The position numbers and the translations under genes are program-made. The notes below the pieces were generated by a model. That model was not told the DNA's origin. It saw only the letters and a program-made list of their open reading frames with translations, and did no database searches. A stretch of DNA of 64,000 bases from Comamonadaceae bacterium. Lineage in GTDB: Bacteria; Pseudomonadota; Gammaproteobacteria; Burkholderiales; Burkholderiaceae_C. Below, piece after piece: positions 44,027 to 53,285 of this stretch (position 1 is the first letter of the stretch; each line of letters starts with the position of its first letter). The stretch lies in assembly GCA_015999985.1 (NCBI GenBank), contig JAECRA010000018.1, forward strand, positions 1 through 64,000, read 5' to 3'.

Positions 44027-45883
44027 TCATTGGCGCCGCCGGATGCGTCTCATGCCCGCTAAGCCCAGCAATGATGCGAGCGAGCTCAAACCCCACCAGC
44101 CCATCACTGGTACCGGGACGTGGGTAGGTGGTAATACGGTCACGGTAGCGGTTGTGCAGACAGCCTCGTTTGGAGCCGCCAAGCAGATGTTGTATTGGTA
44201 GGTCACCACCGTGGTGAGCCCACCAGCCGGCGGCGTGTAGGTGCAGACACCAGCGGAGCATGTGACTGAACCGACGGCTGGGGGCGAAGTCACCGCCACC
44301 GAGGCTGGGTTGACTGTACCCATGATTCCGGTGTCGTTGGTGGTCACATCAATCACACCTGGGCTGGTGTTGCTCAACAAGGTGACGGAGTCATCCCTGG
44401 CCACAACCGCAGGAGGCGGTGTTACCGTCACCGTGGCAGTAGTGCAAATCGTTTGATTCGGCGCCGCCAGGCAGACTGTGTACACGTAGTCTACCGGTGC
44501 GGTCAGTCCGCCGGAAGGTGGTGTGTACGTGCAGACACCAGCGACGCACGCAACGCTTCCCACGCTCGGCGGCGTTTGTACTTCTACAGAGTTCGGATCG
44601 ACCGTACCTCCCACACCGCTGTCATTCGTAGTCACCGTGGTTGATCCGGGACTGGTAGACGAGGTCAGGAGCAATGAATCATTTTCCGCGCTTATAGTGG
44701 GTGGCGCGAGGCTGACCGGTGCCGAGTTGTTGGTGCTGATGGGGTCAGGTGGGCTACCGGAGGTTGGCTGCGCGGTGACGTTGTGCGTGTCAGACGTCGT
44801 TACGCCAGGCCCTGTCCATGACACCGTGTAGACCGCTGTCTGTCCGGAGATCAATGGTTCGGTGGTGCTGACGGCGCCCGTGCCGGACGGCGTCGCGCAA
44901 GGGGCGGCTGGAGATTGCAACACGCATGTCCAGGTTGCTGAGCCACCGTTGGCGGTTCCCGGTAATGGGTCTGAGATGGACGCGGTCGTTGCGTCCGGTC
45001 CATTGTTGTACACATCAAATGTGTAGCTGTAGTTATTCTGGGAGCCCGCGGGCGTTGCCGAAACAGTACTGGCTGTCACGATGATTTCCGCCAGAGCTTG
45101 GCGGCTCATGGTGAACATGGTGTCGTCCCAGGACGCGCGGCCATCCGTGTTGGCGGGCGTACGGAATAGATAGAACCGCAGCGCGTAGTCGGTGCCGGGC
45201 TGCAAAGTGATTCCCGGTCCAGGGCCATCTGGAGGCCGCACGAATTGAAAGTCATCCGGGGTTGAGCCCGGTATATCACTCACCCGAGGGATCACCTGTA
45301 TCGGTCCAACAACGTGGTTGGCAGAGCCATCCACGATGTAGGCAGCATAACCGTACTCGCGCGGATGGACATTACCGTTCAAATTCCAGCGCTTGGCCGT
45401 GACAATCCCATTGACGTAGAACTGGGCGGCTGAGGGCTGAGCATCCGCGTAAAGCATGGTGCCGGTCCGAAACGGAAACTCAATGTACTGACCTTGTGCT
45501 ATCGCCGTGGCCGCGCTGATGTTTGTGGCCGAAAGTCCAGAAACTATCTGGTAGTCAGCAAATGCTGGTAGCGGGTCAGCTGACATCGTCATCCCAGAGC
45601 CTACCCTCTGCGGACCGGTCATGGACAGGAAAGTCGTATCGTGGGTATCACTGGTTGCAGGGCCGACACCAGCAGGTGCACTGGATCCGAGATACCAGTC
45701 CTGGTTGATTGTGCTGGCGGGCTTGTTGCTCATCCAACCTACTACCCATCCGTCTGCACCGCCGAAACTGGTGGGCGCGAATACATATTGCTGCGCAAGA
45801 CTGGCAGTAGACGCCGTTGCCAAAAGCAAGGATCCAAGGACAAGATTCAGCCGACGAGCCAAAATTGAGCGCTCAAAAATCAT
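44027..45883 (-). CDS. Secreted surface protein with DUF11-like and duplicated domains and IPTL-CTERM-like tail
   Basis: A 618-residue exported protein with signal peptide 1-30. Residues about 31-265 are a unique region. A DUF11/bacterial adhesin-like domain at about 270-392 (YNNGPDATTASISDPLPG) follows. Two tandem copies of a roughly 90-residue domain lie at 400-490 and 496-586, each with NDSGV/NDTGI, AGVCTYTPP and CLAAPN segments. The end is VPVPVMGWWGL (589-599), a hydrophobic helix and RRIRRR, an IPTL-CTERM-like sorting signal. An AGGAGG site lies 8 bases before ATG 45883. It probably is anchored or sorted to the surface; ligand and role are unknown. Confidence 0.88.
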   Translation of the reverse strand: MIFERSILARRLNLVLGSLLLATASTASLAQQYVFAPTSFGGADGWVVGWMSNKPASTINQDWYLGSSAPAGVGPATSDTHDTTFLSMTGPQRVGSGMTMSADPLPAFADYQIVSGLSATNISAATAIAQGQYIEFPFRTGTMLYADAQPSAAQFYVNGIVTAKRWNLNGNVHPREYGYAAYIVDGSANHVVGPIQVIPRVSDIPGSTPDDFQFVRPPDGPGPGITLQPGTDYALRFYLFRTPANTDGRASWDDTMFTMSRQALAEIIVTASTVSATPAGSQNNYSYTFDVYNNGPDATTASISDPLPGTANGGSATWTCVLQSPAAPCATPSGTGAVSTTEPLISGQTAVYTVSWTGPGVTTSDTHNVTAQPTSGSPPDPISTNNSAPVSLAPPTISAENDSLLLTSSTSPGSTTVTTNDSGVGGTVDPNSVEVQTPPSVGSVACVAGVCTYTPPSGGLTAPVDYVYTVCLAAPNQTICTTATVTVTPPPAVVARDDSVTLLSNTSPGVIDVTTNDTGIMGTVNPASVAVTSPPAVGSVTCSAGVCTYTPPAGGLTTVVTYQYNICLAAPNEAVCTTATVTVLPPTHVPVPVMGWWGLSSLASLLGLAGMRRIRRRQ

Positions 45884-46290
45884 ATGTCTCGCCTCCTGGG
45901 GGATTTTTACTGTAATTGAGTGTAAACCAATGACCTAGATAACTTGCCATGCGGGTAGCGGAGCCAGTCGCCTCCTTGCCGCTACGCGTGACGCTGTCGC
46001 GGTCAGCTCCTCTGATAGCGCAGCAGGATCTTGGCCTTTGCATGGCGGATGGCCATGCGGTAGCGAGCGTGAAGCGGGAATATCGTCCCAAGTTACATGC
46101 CACAAGGTCAGTGAGCACTCACAATCTATGTGATCTTGGCCGTTTTTTAGCGTTGGATTTCTCTGGCATGGGAGTAGCCAGGGAAGTCGAGAATCGGCAC
46201 TCCCGAATTTCGCCTCGCTAATCCTTGTTCAGTCTCGGGTGAACGCTCTGGTCTCCCGTGCCAGAACCAGCGTTTCTAACGCTTCCAGAC
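45884..46290. other. Gene-free spacer between the surface protein and the cold-shock gene
   Basis: About 407 bases. A 90-codon open frame on the plus strand (45949-46221) has no signal peptide, ribosome site or recognised motif and I do not call it. No hairpin with a T-run is clear. Nothing else is seen. Confidence 0.5.
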
Positions 46291-46566
46291 TCAGGCCCCA
46301 GCCTGTATATGAGCGTCTCCGCCAGCTTGACTTGCTGCGGCTTCGGGTAGAGGTGTCTCGGAATGTTCCGCCTGAATGTGCAGTGCCAACAGCCCTTTGG
46401 GGCCTTGGTCCAGCTCAAAGCTCACTCTGGCACCTTCTTTGAGGGTTTTGAAACCGTCCATCTCTATCGCTGAGAAGTGCGCAAAGGCGTCCGGGCCGCC
46501 CCCGTCGGGTTCGATGAAGCCGAACCCCTTCAGGTCATTAAACCACTTGACTTTTCCGCTGGGCAT
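46291..46566 (-). CDS. Cold-shock domain protein
   Basis: A 91-residue protein with a cold-shock OB-fold at 1-68: [20 protein letters not shown] contains RNP1, and DAFAHF at 26-31 is RNP2. A roughly 23-residue alanine/glutamate-rich tail lengthens it compared with CspA (about 67-70). The start has AAGGAG at 7 bases. It binds single-stranded RNA or DNA, probably acting as an RNA chaperone. Confidence 0.92.
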   Translation of the reverse strand: MPSGKVKWFNDLKGFGFIEPDGGGPDAFAHFSAIEMDGFKTLKEGARVSFELDQGPKGLLALHIQAEHSETPLPEAAASQAGGDAHIQAGA

Positions 46567-46860
46567 GGCTTGTCTCCTTAACTTCCGTTCTTATTTCCTC
46601 AAGTTTGCTGTAACAGCTTCCTACTTGTCAATATTCGTGACCAATTTGGCTGTCGCGCACATCAGATGGCACGGCTCTTGCAATTCCTGGGGACAGCCTC
46701 ATTTTTGACAAGGTGGCAGTACGCGAGATCGCATTGGCTCGTCCGACGCCCTCAAAGCTGAATTCACTCAAGGGCTGCGCACCAGTCGGATCAGTTTTCA
46801 CGCAAGTGTTTCTGCGCGCGTCCTCGTATGCCATTCAGCCAGCCCGATAGAATCATTTTC

Positions 46861-47232
46861 ATGGCCACATCCAATCCGATCAAACCCCCTTCGGGTCCCC
46901 CTGTTCCTTCTGCACCCACTCAAACTCCTGAGCGGGGCGGTGATGTTGTATTGGAGCGTGTACCGCAAAAAGTCAAGCCACCGCAAATGCACCAGGTGGT
47001 CATGCTCAACGATGATTTCACCCCTATGGAATTCGTGGTGGTCGTCATCCAGGAGTTTTTCAGCAAGGACCGTGAAGCGGCTACCCAGATCATGCTCAAG
47101 ATCCATCTGGACGGAAAAGGCGTTTGCGGCGTTTATTCGCGCGATGTCGCTGCCACCAAAGTTGACCAGGTTATGGACGCTGCACGGCAGGCTGGGCATC
47201 CGCTTCAATGCGTCAGCGAGCCTGTTGAATAG
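46861..47232 (+). CDS. clpS: ATP-dependent Clp protease adaptor ClpS
   Basis: A 123-residue adaptor with a proline-rich leader of about 40 residues and the core [25 protein letters not shown], followed by [25 protein letters not shown], which forms the N-degron pocket. ClpS delivers N-end-rule substrates to ClpA. ATG 46861 is chosen; ATG 46828 adds 11 residues. clpA starts 104 bp downstream, the usual arrangement. Confidence 0.94.
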   Translation: MATSNPIKPPSGPPVPSAPTQTPERGGDVVLERVPQKVKPPQMHQVVMLNDDFTPMEFVVVVIQEFFSKDREAATQIMLKIHLDGKGVCGVYSRDVAATKVDQVMDAARQAGHPLQCVSEPVE

Positions 47233-47336
47233 CAGACTGTTGAATATCACCGAACTTCCCCCATTTTTGATTATCGAAACGTCGAGACATCACTGCAGTT
47301 CGGTAGTAAGGTAACGGCGTAAACAAGGAAACCATC

Positions 47337-49667
47337 ATGATTGCCCAGGAACTGGAAGTCAGCCTGCACATGGCCTTTGTCGAGGCAAGGCAACAGCGCC
47401 ATGAATTCATCACTGTCGAGCACCTGCTGCTCGCCCTGCTGGACAACCCCAGCGCGGCGGAGGTTTTGCGTGCTTGTTCAGCCAATATTGACGATTTGCG
47501 CAAGTCGCTTGCCAACTTCATCAAGGACAACACTCCACAGGTCGCCGGCACCGACGACGTCGACACGCAGCCCACGCTGGGTTTCCAGCGTGTGATTCAG
47601 CGTGCCATCATGCACGTCCAATCGACTGGTAACGGTAAGAAGGAAGTCACAGGCGCCAACGTCCTGGTGGCGATCTTCGGTGAAAAAGATTCACACGCCG
47701 TTTATTACCTCCATCAGCAAGGCGTGACGCGGCTTGATGTGGTCAATTTCATTGCCCACGGCATCCGCAAGAGCGATCCGCCTGAAGCCAGCAAACCCGC
47801 TGAGGGACAACCTGGTGCCAGCGAAGGCGAAGAAGGTGGCGAGAAAAATGAAAAAGCCTCGCCGCTGGAACAGTACACGCAGAACCTTAATCAGGCAGCT
47901 AAAGAAGGCAAGATCGATCCTTTGATCGGGCGCGACTACGAAGTTGAGCGCACCATCCAGATCCTCTGCCGCCGCCGCAAGAATAACCCCCTGTTGGTGG
48001 GCGAGGCGGGCGTGGGCAAGACAGCCATCGCGGAAGGCCTGGCTTGGCGCATCACTGAAGGCAGCGTGCCGGAAATTCTCGCCGAGGCCAATGTGTACTC
48101 GCTCGACATGGGAGCGTTGCTGGCAGGTACCAAGTACCGTGGCGATTTCGAGCAGCGGCTCAAGGGCGTTCTCAAGAACTTGAAGGACAAGCCCAACGCG
48201 ATTTTGTTCATTGACGAAATCCACACGCTTATCGGGGCCGGTGCGGCTTCGGGCGGTACCCTGGATGCATCGAACCTGCTGAAACCTGCTCTGTCCAGCG
48301 GGCAGCTCAAGTGCATCGGCGCTACAACCTTCACGGAGTATCGGGGCATCTTTGAAAAAGATGCGGCACTCTCGCGGCGCTTCCAGAAGGTCGACGTGGT
48401 GGAGCCCACCGTGTCTGAGACTGTGGATATCCTCAAGGGCCTGAAGTCGCGCTTCGAAGAACACCACAGCGTGAAATACGCCTTGGCTGCGCTGCAGGCT
48501 GCTGCGGAGCTCTCGGCCAAGTACATCACGGACCGTCATCTGCCCGACAAAGCCATCGACGTCATCGACGAAGCTGGTGCAGCGCAGCGCATTGCATTGG
48601 CATCCAAGCGCAAGAAGACCATTGGCAAGGCTGAGATCGAGGAAATCGTGGCGAAAATCGCACGCATTCCTCCGGCCAACGTCAGCAACGACGATCGCAG
48701 CAAGCTGCAGACGTTGGAACGCGACCTGAAATCGGTCGTGTTCGGTCAAGACCAGGCGCTGGACGTGCTGGCCTCTGCCGTGAAAATGGCGCGTTCGGGG
48801 CTGGGCAAAGGTGACAAGCCTATCGGTTCGTTCCTGTTCTCAGGTCCCACAGGGGTGGGCAAGACCGAGGCTGCCCGTCAGTTGGCCTACATCATGGGCG
48901 TTGACTTGATTCGCTTCGACATGTCGGAGTACATGGAACGCCACGCTGTGAGCCGCCTTATTGGCGCGCCTCCCGGCTATGTTGGTTTCGATCAGGGCGG
49001 TCTTCTCACCGAGGCCATCACGAAGAAGCCGCACAGCGTGTTGCTGCTCGATGAAATCGAGAAAGCGCACCCAGATATCTTCAACGTGCTCCTGCAGGTC
49101 ATGGACCATGGCACTCTGACCGACAACAACGGACGCAAGGCCGACTTCCGCAACGTCATCATCATCATGACGACGAATGCGGGTGCCGAGACCATGAACA
49201 AGGCGACCATCGGCTTCACCAACCCGCGGCAAGCGGGTGACGAAATGGCTGATATCAAGCGCCTGTTCACGCCAGAGTTCCGCAATCGGCTGGATGCCAT
49301 CGTCGGCTTCAAGGCGCTGAACGAGCAGGTCATCTTGCGCGTGGTGGACAAGTTCCTGCTTCAGCTGGAGCAACAACTCGCAGAGAAGAAAGTTGACGTC
49401 ACCTTCAGCGACAACCTGCGTAAGCATCTGGCGAAGAAAGGTTTCGATCCTTTGATGGGTGCGCGGCCTATGCAGCGGCTCATTCAGGACACCATTCGCA
49501 AGGCATTGGCCGACGAACTGCTCTTTGGTCGCCTGACAGAAGGTGGGCGCCTGAGCGTGGACCTGGACGACAAGAATGAAGTCTTGCTGGACATCACGCC
49601 TACCCCCAAGAGGGACCGTGCACGTGCTGAACCTGCGGAGCCCGAAGAGGAAGTAGCAGCCGATTAA
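47337..49667 (+). CDS. clpA: ATP-dependent Clp protease ATP-binding subunit ClpA
   Basis: A 776-residue AAA+ unfoldase. The N domain is at about 1-145, the first ATPase has Walker A GEAGVGKTA at 222-230 and the second has GPTGVGKTE near 503-511. An IGF tripeptide (ATIGFTNPRQAG) in the second module is the ClpP-docking loop. It unfolds substrates for ClpP, which is not in the window. A strong terminator follows. Confidence 0.96.
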   Translation: MIAQELEVSLHMAFVEARQQRHEFITVEHLLLALLDNPSAAEVLRACSANIDDLRKSLANFIKDNTPQVAGTDDVDTQPTLGFQRVIQRAIMHVQSTGNGKKEVTGANVLVAIFGEKDSHAVYYLHQQGVTRLDVVNFIAHGIRKSDPPEASKPAEGQPGASEGEEGGEKNEKASPLEQYTQNLNQAAKEGKIDPLIGRDYEVERTIQILCRRRKNNPLLVGEAGVGKTAIAEGLAWRITEGSVPEILAEANVYSLDMGALLAGTKYRGDFEQRLKGVLKNLKDKPNAILFIDEIHTLIGAGAASGGTLDASNLLKPALSSGQLKCIGATTFTEYRGIFEKDAALSRRFQKVDVVEPTVSETVDILKGLKSRFEEHHSVKYALAALQAAAELSAKYITDRHLPDKAIDVIDEAGAAQRIALASKRKKTIGKAEIEEIVAKIARIPPANVSNDDRSKLQTLERDLKSVVFGQDQALDVLASAVKMARSGLGKGDKPIGSFLFSGPTGVGKTEAARQLAYIMGVDLIRFDMSEYMERHAVSRLIGAPPGYVGFDQGGLLTEAITKKPHSVLLLDEIEKAHPDIFNVLLQVMDHGTLTDNNGRKADFRNVIIIMTTNAGAETMNKATIGFTNPRQAGDEMADIKRLFTPEFRNRLDAIVGFKALNEQVILRVVDKFLLQLEQQLAEKKVDVTFSDNLRKHLAKKGFDPLMGARPMQRLIQDTIRKALADELLFGRLTEGGRLSVDLDDKNEVLLDITPTPKRDRARAEPAEPEEEVAAD

Positions 49668-49690
49668 GGTTTGATCCTTGGTCTCCATGA

Positions 49691-49720
49691 AAGCCGGTCA
49701 GTTCAACTGACCGGCTTTTT
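49691..49720 (+). terminator. Terminator of clpA
   Basis: A 13-bp stem AAGCCGGTCAGTT/AACTGACCGGCTT around a single-base centre and a following T-run (TTTT) lie 23 bases after the clpA stop. Confidence 0.93.
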
Positions 49721-49910
49721 TAATGGGCTCTTCCTACCTATCTCACGTTTAAGTCCGAGGTGCCGTTAATCACCAGGAAATGTGTGATGCTCCGCACTGT
49801 TATCACAAACGATAGCTGGCAGGATGGCGGCTGACTGAAGGCGGGCAATGGGTTAGCATGGATGATCACCGTGCGCAGCAACAGCGGATGCATCTTTTAA
49901 GGAACAGCGC

Positions 49911-50480
49911 GTGAAAACAAGCAAGGGCAAAAATTTTGCGGCCGTGTGTGTGAGCCTTGTCGTCGCGCTCTTCAGCGTGACCAGCGGCGCCCAATCCCTC
50001 GTCGTTTATCGCGACATTGCGGCCAAGACGCCTCGCGTGATTGCAGTGCAAGCCAAAGGCTCCACATGGGAGCTAGGTGTTGATGAACTCGATAGTGACG
50101 GAGACCCCCGATTCACGCTGGATCACCGCGCGACCGAGGGCGACATCAGTTTCACACTGCAAGAACAGACGCTAAAAGTTGACCCAGCCCCGCACAACGC
50201 CTTTTGGCAGGCCTATGTCAAAGGTGCCAGGGAGCGATTGGCGGTTTTTATGGAAGTGCCGGTACCGTCCGAACTCAAGATGCCGAACGGGTTTGAATGT
50301 CATGCCAGCGAAGAGCCATTGATTAAAAAAACGGAGCTGGAAGTCACCCACATAGTTTGCACTACCGCCCGCGAGAAAACCAATGTCTTGCTGCACATCT
50401 GGTTAGACAAAGAGATCGGGTGGCAAAAGTATGCGGCTGACGTGAATGATTTACTGGCGACGGTGACTTTAAGGCCTTAA
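49911..50480 (+). CDS. Putative exported protein of unknown function
   Basis: A 189-residue protein with a likely signal peptide (MKTSKGKNFAAVCVSLVVALFSVTSGAQS). The mature part is mixed and without a family I recognise. Two cysteines (in FECHAS and IVCTT) could form a disulphide in the periplasm. The start has a weak AAGGA at 49899 some 10 bases upstream. It stands alone before the MITE-like element at 50489. Confidence 0.7.
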   Translation: MKTSKGKNFAAVCVSLVVALFSVTSGAQSLVVYRDIAAKTPRVIAVQAKGSTWELGVDELDSDGDPRFTLDHRATEGDISFTLQEQTLKVDPAPHNAFWQAYVKGARERLAVFMEVPVPSELKMPNGFECHASEEPLIKKTELEVTHIVCTTAREKTNVLLHIWLDKEIGWQKYAADVNDLLATVTLRP

Positions 50481-50488
50481 GGCGAGGC

Positions 50489-50655
50489 TAGGGAGCCTCT
50501 GCAAAACCCCTCACGGCCCCGGGACACTGCCCTCGGGCGCTCTGCGGCGTTGATTTTTTTGCCAATAGCACGAGCTATTGGCTGCAAAACTCGCCTTGCA
50601 GCCCATCCCAAGACCAGCGCCCGGCATCCGCGATGGGTTTTGCAGAGGCTCCCTA
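50489..50655. repeat. 167-bp MITE-like element with 21-bp perfect terminal inverted repeats
   Basis: Left end 50489-50509 and right end 50635-50655 are perfect inverted repeats of 21 bases (TAGGGAGCCTCTGCAAAA at the left end). The ends start and finish with TA, so a TA duplication is possible. A core hairpin GCCAATAGC-ACGA-GCTATTGGC lies at 50561-50582 behind TTTTTTT and before TGCA. No ORF is inside. The core is shared with 42260-42452. Confidence 0.85.
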
Positions 50656-50751
50656 AGCAAATTCTCGCGCGCACCCCATCGCGTAACTTGTTCAGCGTGG
50701 CGGTGAAGAAAAGAAGCGAATGGCCTCAACGCAGTTTGGCACTACCCGCTT

Positions 50752-51654
50752 ATGGCACTATCGGCTCCTTATATTTCCCCAAGTCTCTCCATGTTGGATG
50801 ACCAAGCCTTGCGCCAGTTTCACCCCGTCGTGATGACCCCTAGTCATGACGGTAAATATTTCTACAACTATGTGCTGTCGTTGCTCAACTTCAGCCACGC
50901 TTGTGGGGGTATAGGCATGCCGGTACAGGTCTACCTGACGCACGGGGAGAGCCTTGTGACTCGCGCCCGCAACAATACCGTGGCTGAATTTCTGGCAAAT
51001 CCGCAGTGGACGCACCTGTTCTGGGTTGATTCGGACATCGGATTTTCGCCCGAGGCCGCCCTGCGCTTGTTGCGATCAGGCTATGACGTGGCCGCCGGGG
51101 TGTATCCGCTCAAGCGGCAGACCTGGCCAGACGGCGATCCTGACGCTCGCCTGAGCCGGGACGAATACGAATTGCGCAGCCGGCGGTACACGGTCAATAC
51201 CCATCGGGGTGAAAAGCCGGAACGCATCGACCTGCAAGTCCAAGCAGATGGCTTCATGGAAATGAACGAGGCACCTACGGGTTTCATGGTCATCAAGCGC
51301 AGCGTGTTTGAGCGCATGATGGCAGCTTATCCAGATTTGCAATATGTCCCGGATTCACAGGGCGTGATTGACAGGGGCCTGCACTATCTTTTCTTTGACA
51401 CCAGCGTCGACCCGGTGTCTCGCCACTATCTCTCAGAGGATTATCATTTCTGCCGTTTGTGGAATCGCCTGGGAGGCAAGGTCTATGTTGACGCCTGCTC
51501 CAACCTGACTCATCAAGGGTCGAAAATGTTCACCGGTAACTTCGCCAGAACTTTGGTGGGTGCGCCGGAATTTGCGGTAGGGGCGCCGGCAGGTAGCACG
51601 CTTCACGTCTCTGGACTGGAGCATCTGCGCGAAAACCCGCAAGACGCTGCGTAA
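50752..51654 (+). CDS. Glycosyltransferase-like (GT-A fold) protein
   Basis: A 300-residue protein with the glycosyltransferase-like segments LVTRARNNTVAEFL (around 69-82), a DxD in WVDSDIGF (D93, D95) and a later SEDYHFCRLWNRLGGKVYVD, all typical of metal-dependent sugar transferases. No membrane segment or signal is visible. ATG 50752 is given; ATG 50791 would remove 13 residues and neither start has a good ribosome site. It is not in a sugar-biosynthesis cluster and its donor and acceptor are unknown. Confidence 0.75.
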   Translation: MALSAPYISPSLSMLDDQALRQFHPVVMTPSHDGKYFYNYVLSLLNFSHACGGIGMPVQVYLTHGESLVTRARNNTVAEFLANPQWTHLFWVDSDIGFSPEAALRLLRSGYDVAAGVYPLKRQTWPDGDPDARLSRDEYELRSRRYTVNTHRGEKPERIDLQVQADGFMEMNEAPTGFMVIKRSVFERMMAAYPDLQYVPDSQGVIDRGLHYLFFDTSVDPVSRHYLSEDYHFCRLWNRLGGKVYVDACSNLTHQGSKMFTGNFARTLVGAPEFAVGAPAGSTLHVSGLEHLRENPQDAA

Positions 51655-51707
51655 TGTGCGTGATAAGCGCGATTTCTGGATTTTCTGAGTTGACATAAAT
51701 ATATCGG

Positions 51708-53150
51708 ATGAGCAACCACACTTTTCTCTGGCACGACTACGAAACATTCGGGGTCAATCCGCGCCGTGACCGGCCTTCGCAGTTCGCAGCGGTGCGGACT
51801 GACGCCAATCTGAATGAAATCGGCGAGCCCATGATGTGGTATTGCCAGCCTCCGATCGACTCATTGCCGCAACCCGAGGCTTGTCTGATCACCGGTATTA
51901 CGCCGCAGCAGTGCCTGGCTCAAGGTATGCCAGAGCACGAGTTCGCTGCCCGGATTCACGCCGCTCTGGCAGAACCTGGCACGGTGGGTGTGGGCTACAA
52001 CTCCATCCGGTTTGACGATGAGGTCAGCCGACATCTTTTCTGGCGCAACCTGCGTGATCCCTATGGACGTGAATGGCAAAATGAATGTGGCCGCTGGGAC
52101 CTGCTGGATGTCGTCCGTTGTGCCCATGCCTTGCGGCCTGAGGGAATTGAATGGCCCAAGGGTGAGGACGGTCTGACCTCGTTCAAGCTGGAGCGGCTGA
52201 GCGCAGCCAATGGTCTTTTGCATGAAGCAGCGCACGATGCGCTTTCCGACGTACGCGCCACCATCGCACTGGCTCGTCTTTTGCGCCAGGCGAACGAAAA
52301 ACTCTTTGATTTCTGCCTTTCTCTGCGCAAGAAAGATCGCGTGGCACAGGAGCTGCGTCTGCCGACTACGCTCTCCAATGCTCGGCCGTTCCTTCATGTG
52401 TCCGGTATGTTCGGTGCTGCACGCGGTTGCCTTGCCCTGATGGCTCCTTTGGCCATGCACCCGAGCAACAAGAATGAGCTTTTGGCGTGGGATCTCTCTG
52501 CAGATCCTTCTGAGCTGGCAGACATGAAGCCAGACGTCATTCGCCAGCGCATGTTCACGGCCGCTGCGGACTTGCCTGAAGGCATGACCCGCCTGCCCAT
52601 CAAGAGTGTGCATCTGAACAAGTCGCCAATTGTCATCAACAATCTCAAAATTCTGAGCCCTGAACTGGCCGAGCGCTGGGGCATCGATATGGCTAGCGCC
52701 GAGCGGCACTTCGAACGCCTGCGGGCGCTGCCTGATATGAGCGCGATGTGGCCGCAGATCTATGAAAGGCCTCGCAGCGGCGAGCCCGTGGACGTGGACG
52801 AAGATCTCTACGGCGGCTTTGTAGGCAGCGGTGATCGGCGCCGTCTGGACGGACTGCTGCGCTTGCCGCCAGCTGAGTTGGCGCTGGCTCGCGCAGGCTT
52901 TGATGATGCGAGGCTGGGCGAACTGCTGTTTCGCTACCGTGCCCGCAACTACCCAGAGACTTTGAACGAGGGTGATGCAGAGCGCTGGCGCGCTCACCGC
53001 GTCGCAAGATTGATCGACGGTGAAGGCGGCGCGATGACCGTGCAGGCGCTCTTTGATCGCATTGATACGCTCAGCGAAACCGTTGATGAGCGCGGGCAGG
53101 AAGTGCTCGAAGCTCTATACGAGTGGGGAGAGCACGTCGCTCCTGAGTGA
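51708..53150 (+). CDS. sbcB: Exodeoxyribonuclease I
   Basis: A 480-residue DEDDh-type 3'-5' exonuclease for single-stranded DNA. HDYETFGVNPRRDRPSQFA carries the first acidic motif (D10, E12). NSIRFDDE and HEAAHDALSDVRAT supply the others including the general-base histidine. The C-terminal SH3-like and helical parts follow. It is involved in recombination and repair. It is convergent with serB. Confidence 0.95.
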   Translation: MSNHTFLWHDYETFGVNPRRDRPSQFAAVRTDANLNEIGEPMMWYCQPPIDSLPQPEACLITGITPQQCLAQGMPEHEFAARIHAALAEPGTVGVGYNSIRFDDEVSRHLFWRNLRDPYGREWQNECGRWDLLDVVRCAHALRPEGIEWPKGEDGLTSFKLERLSAANGLLHEAAHDALSDVRATIALARLLRQANEKLFDFCLSLRKKDRVAQELRLPTTLSNARPFLHVSGMFGAARGCLALMAPLAMHPSNKNELLAWDLSADPSELADMKPDVIRQRMFTAAADLPEGMTRLPIKSVHLNKSPIVINNLKILSPELAERWGIDMASAERHFERLRALPDMSAMWPQIYERPRSGEPVDVDEDLYGGFVGSGDRRRLDGLLRLPPAELALARAGFDDARLGELLFRYRARNYPETLNEGDAERWRAHRVARLIDGEGGAMTVQALFDRIDTLSETVDERGQEVLEALYEWGEHVAPE

Positions 53151-53176
53151 GCATTGCTTCAGGCTGTCTCCCTGGA

Positions 53177-53247
53177 AGCGCCAAGCTCCAGCTTGGCAAT
53201 TCGGAGGTATCTACCAGCACTGTAGTGCCAAGCTGGAGCTTGGCGCT
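53177..53247. repeat. 22-bp inverted repeat between sbcB and serB
   Basis: The arms 53177-53198 and 53226-53247 are perfect inverted copies of 22 bases, and each is itself nearly palindromic (CCAAGCTCCAGCTTGG). The loop is 27 bases. It could form a hairpin that insulates the two convergent genes; it may also be a dispersed repeat unit. Confidence 0.75.
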
Positions 53248-53285
53248 CCCAGAAGGGATAGCCCCCGGGTCAGGACCTTGCGGTC

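Noticed and set aside
45949-46221. A 90-codon frame in the spacer before the cold-shock gene
   Set aside because: No ribosome site, motif or known similarity; not enough to call.
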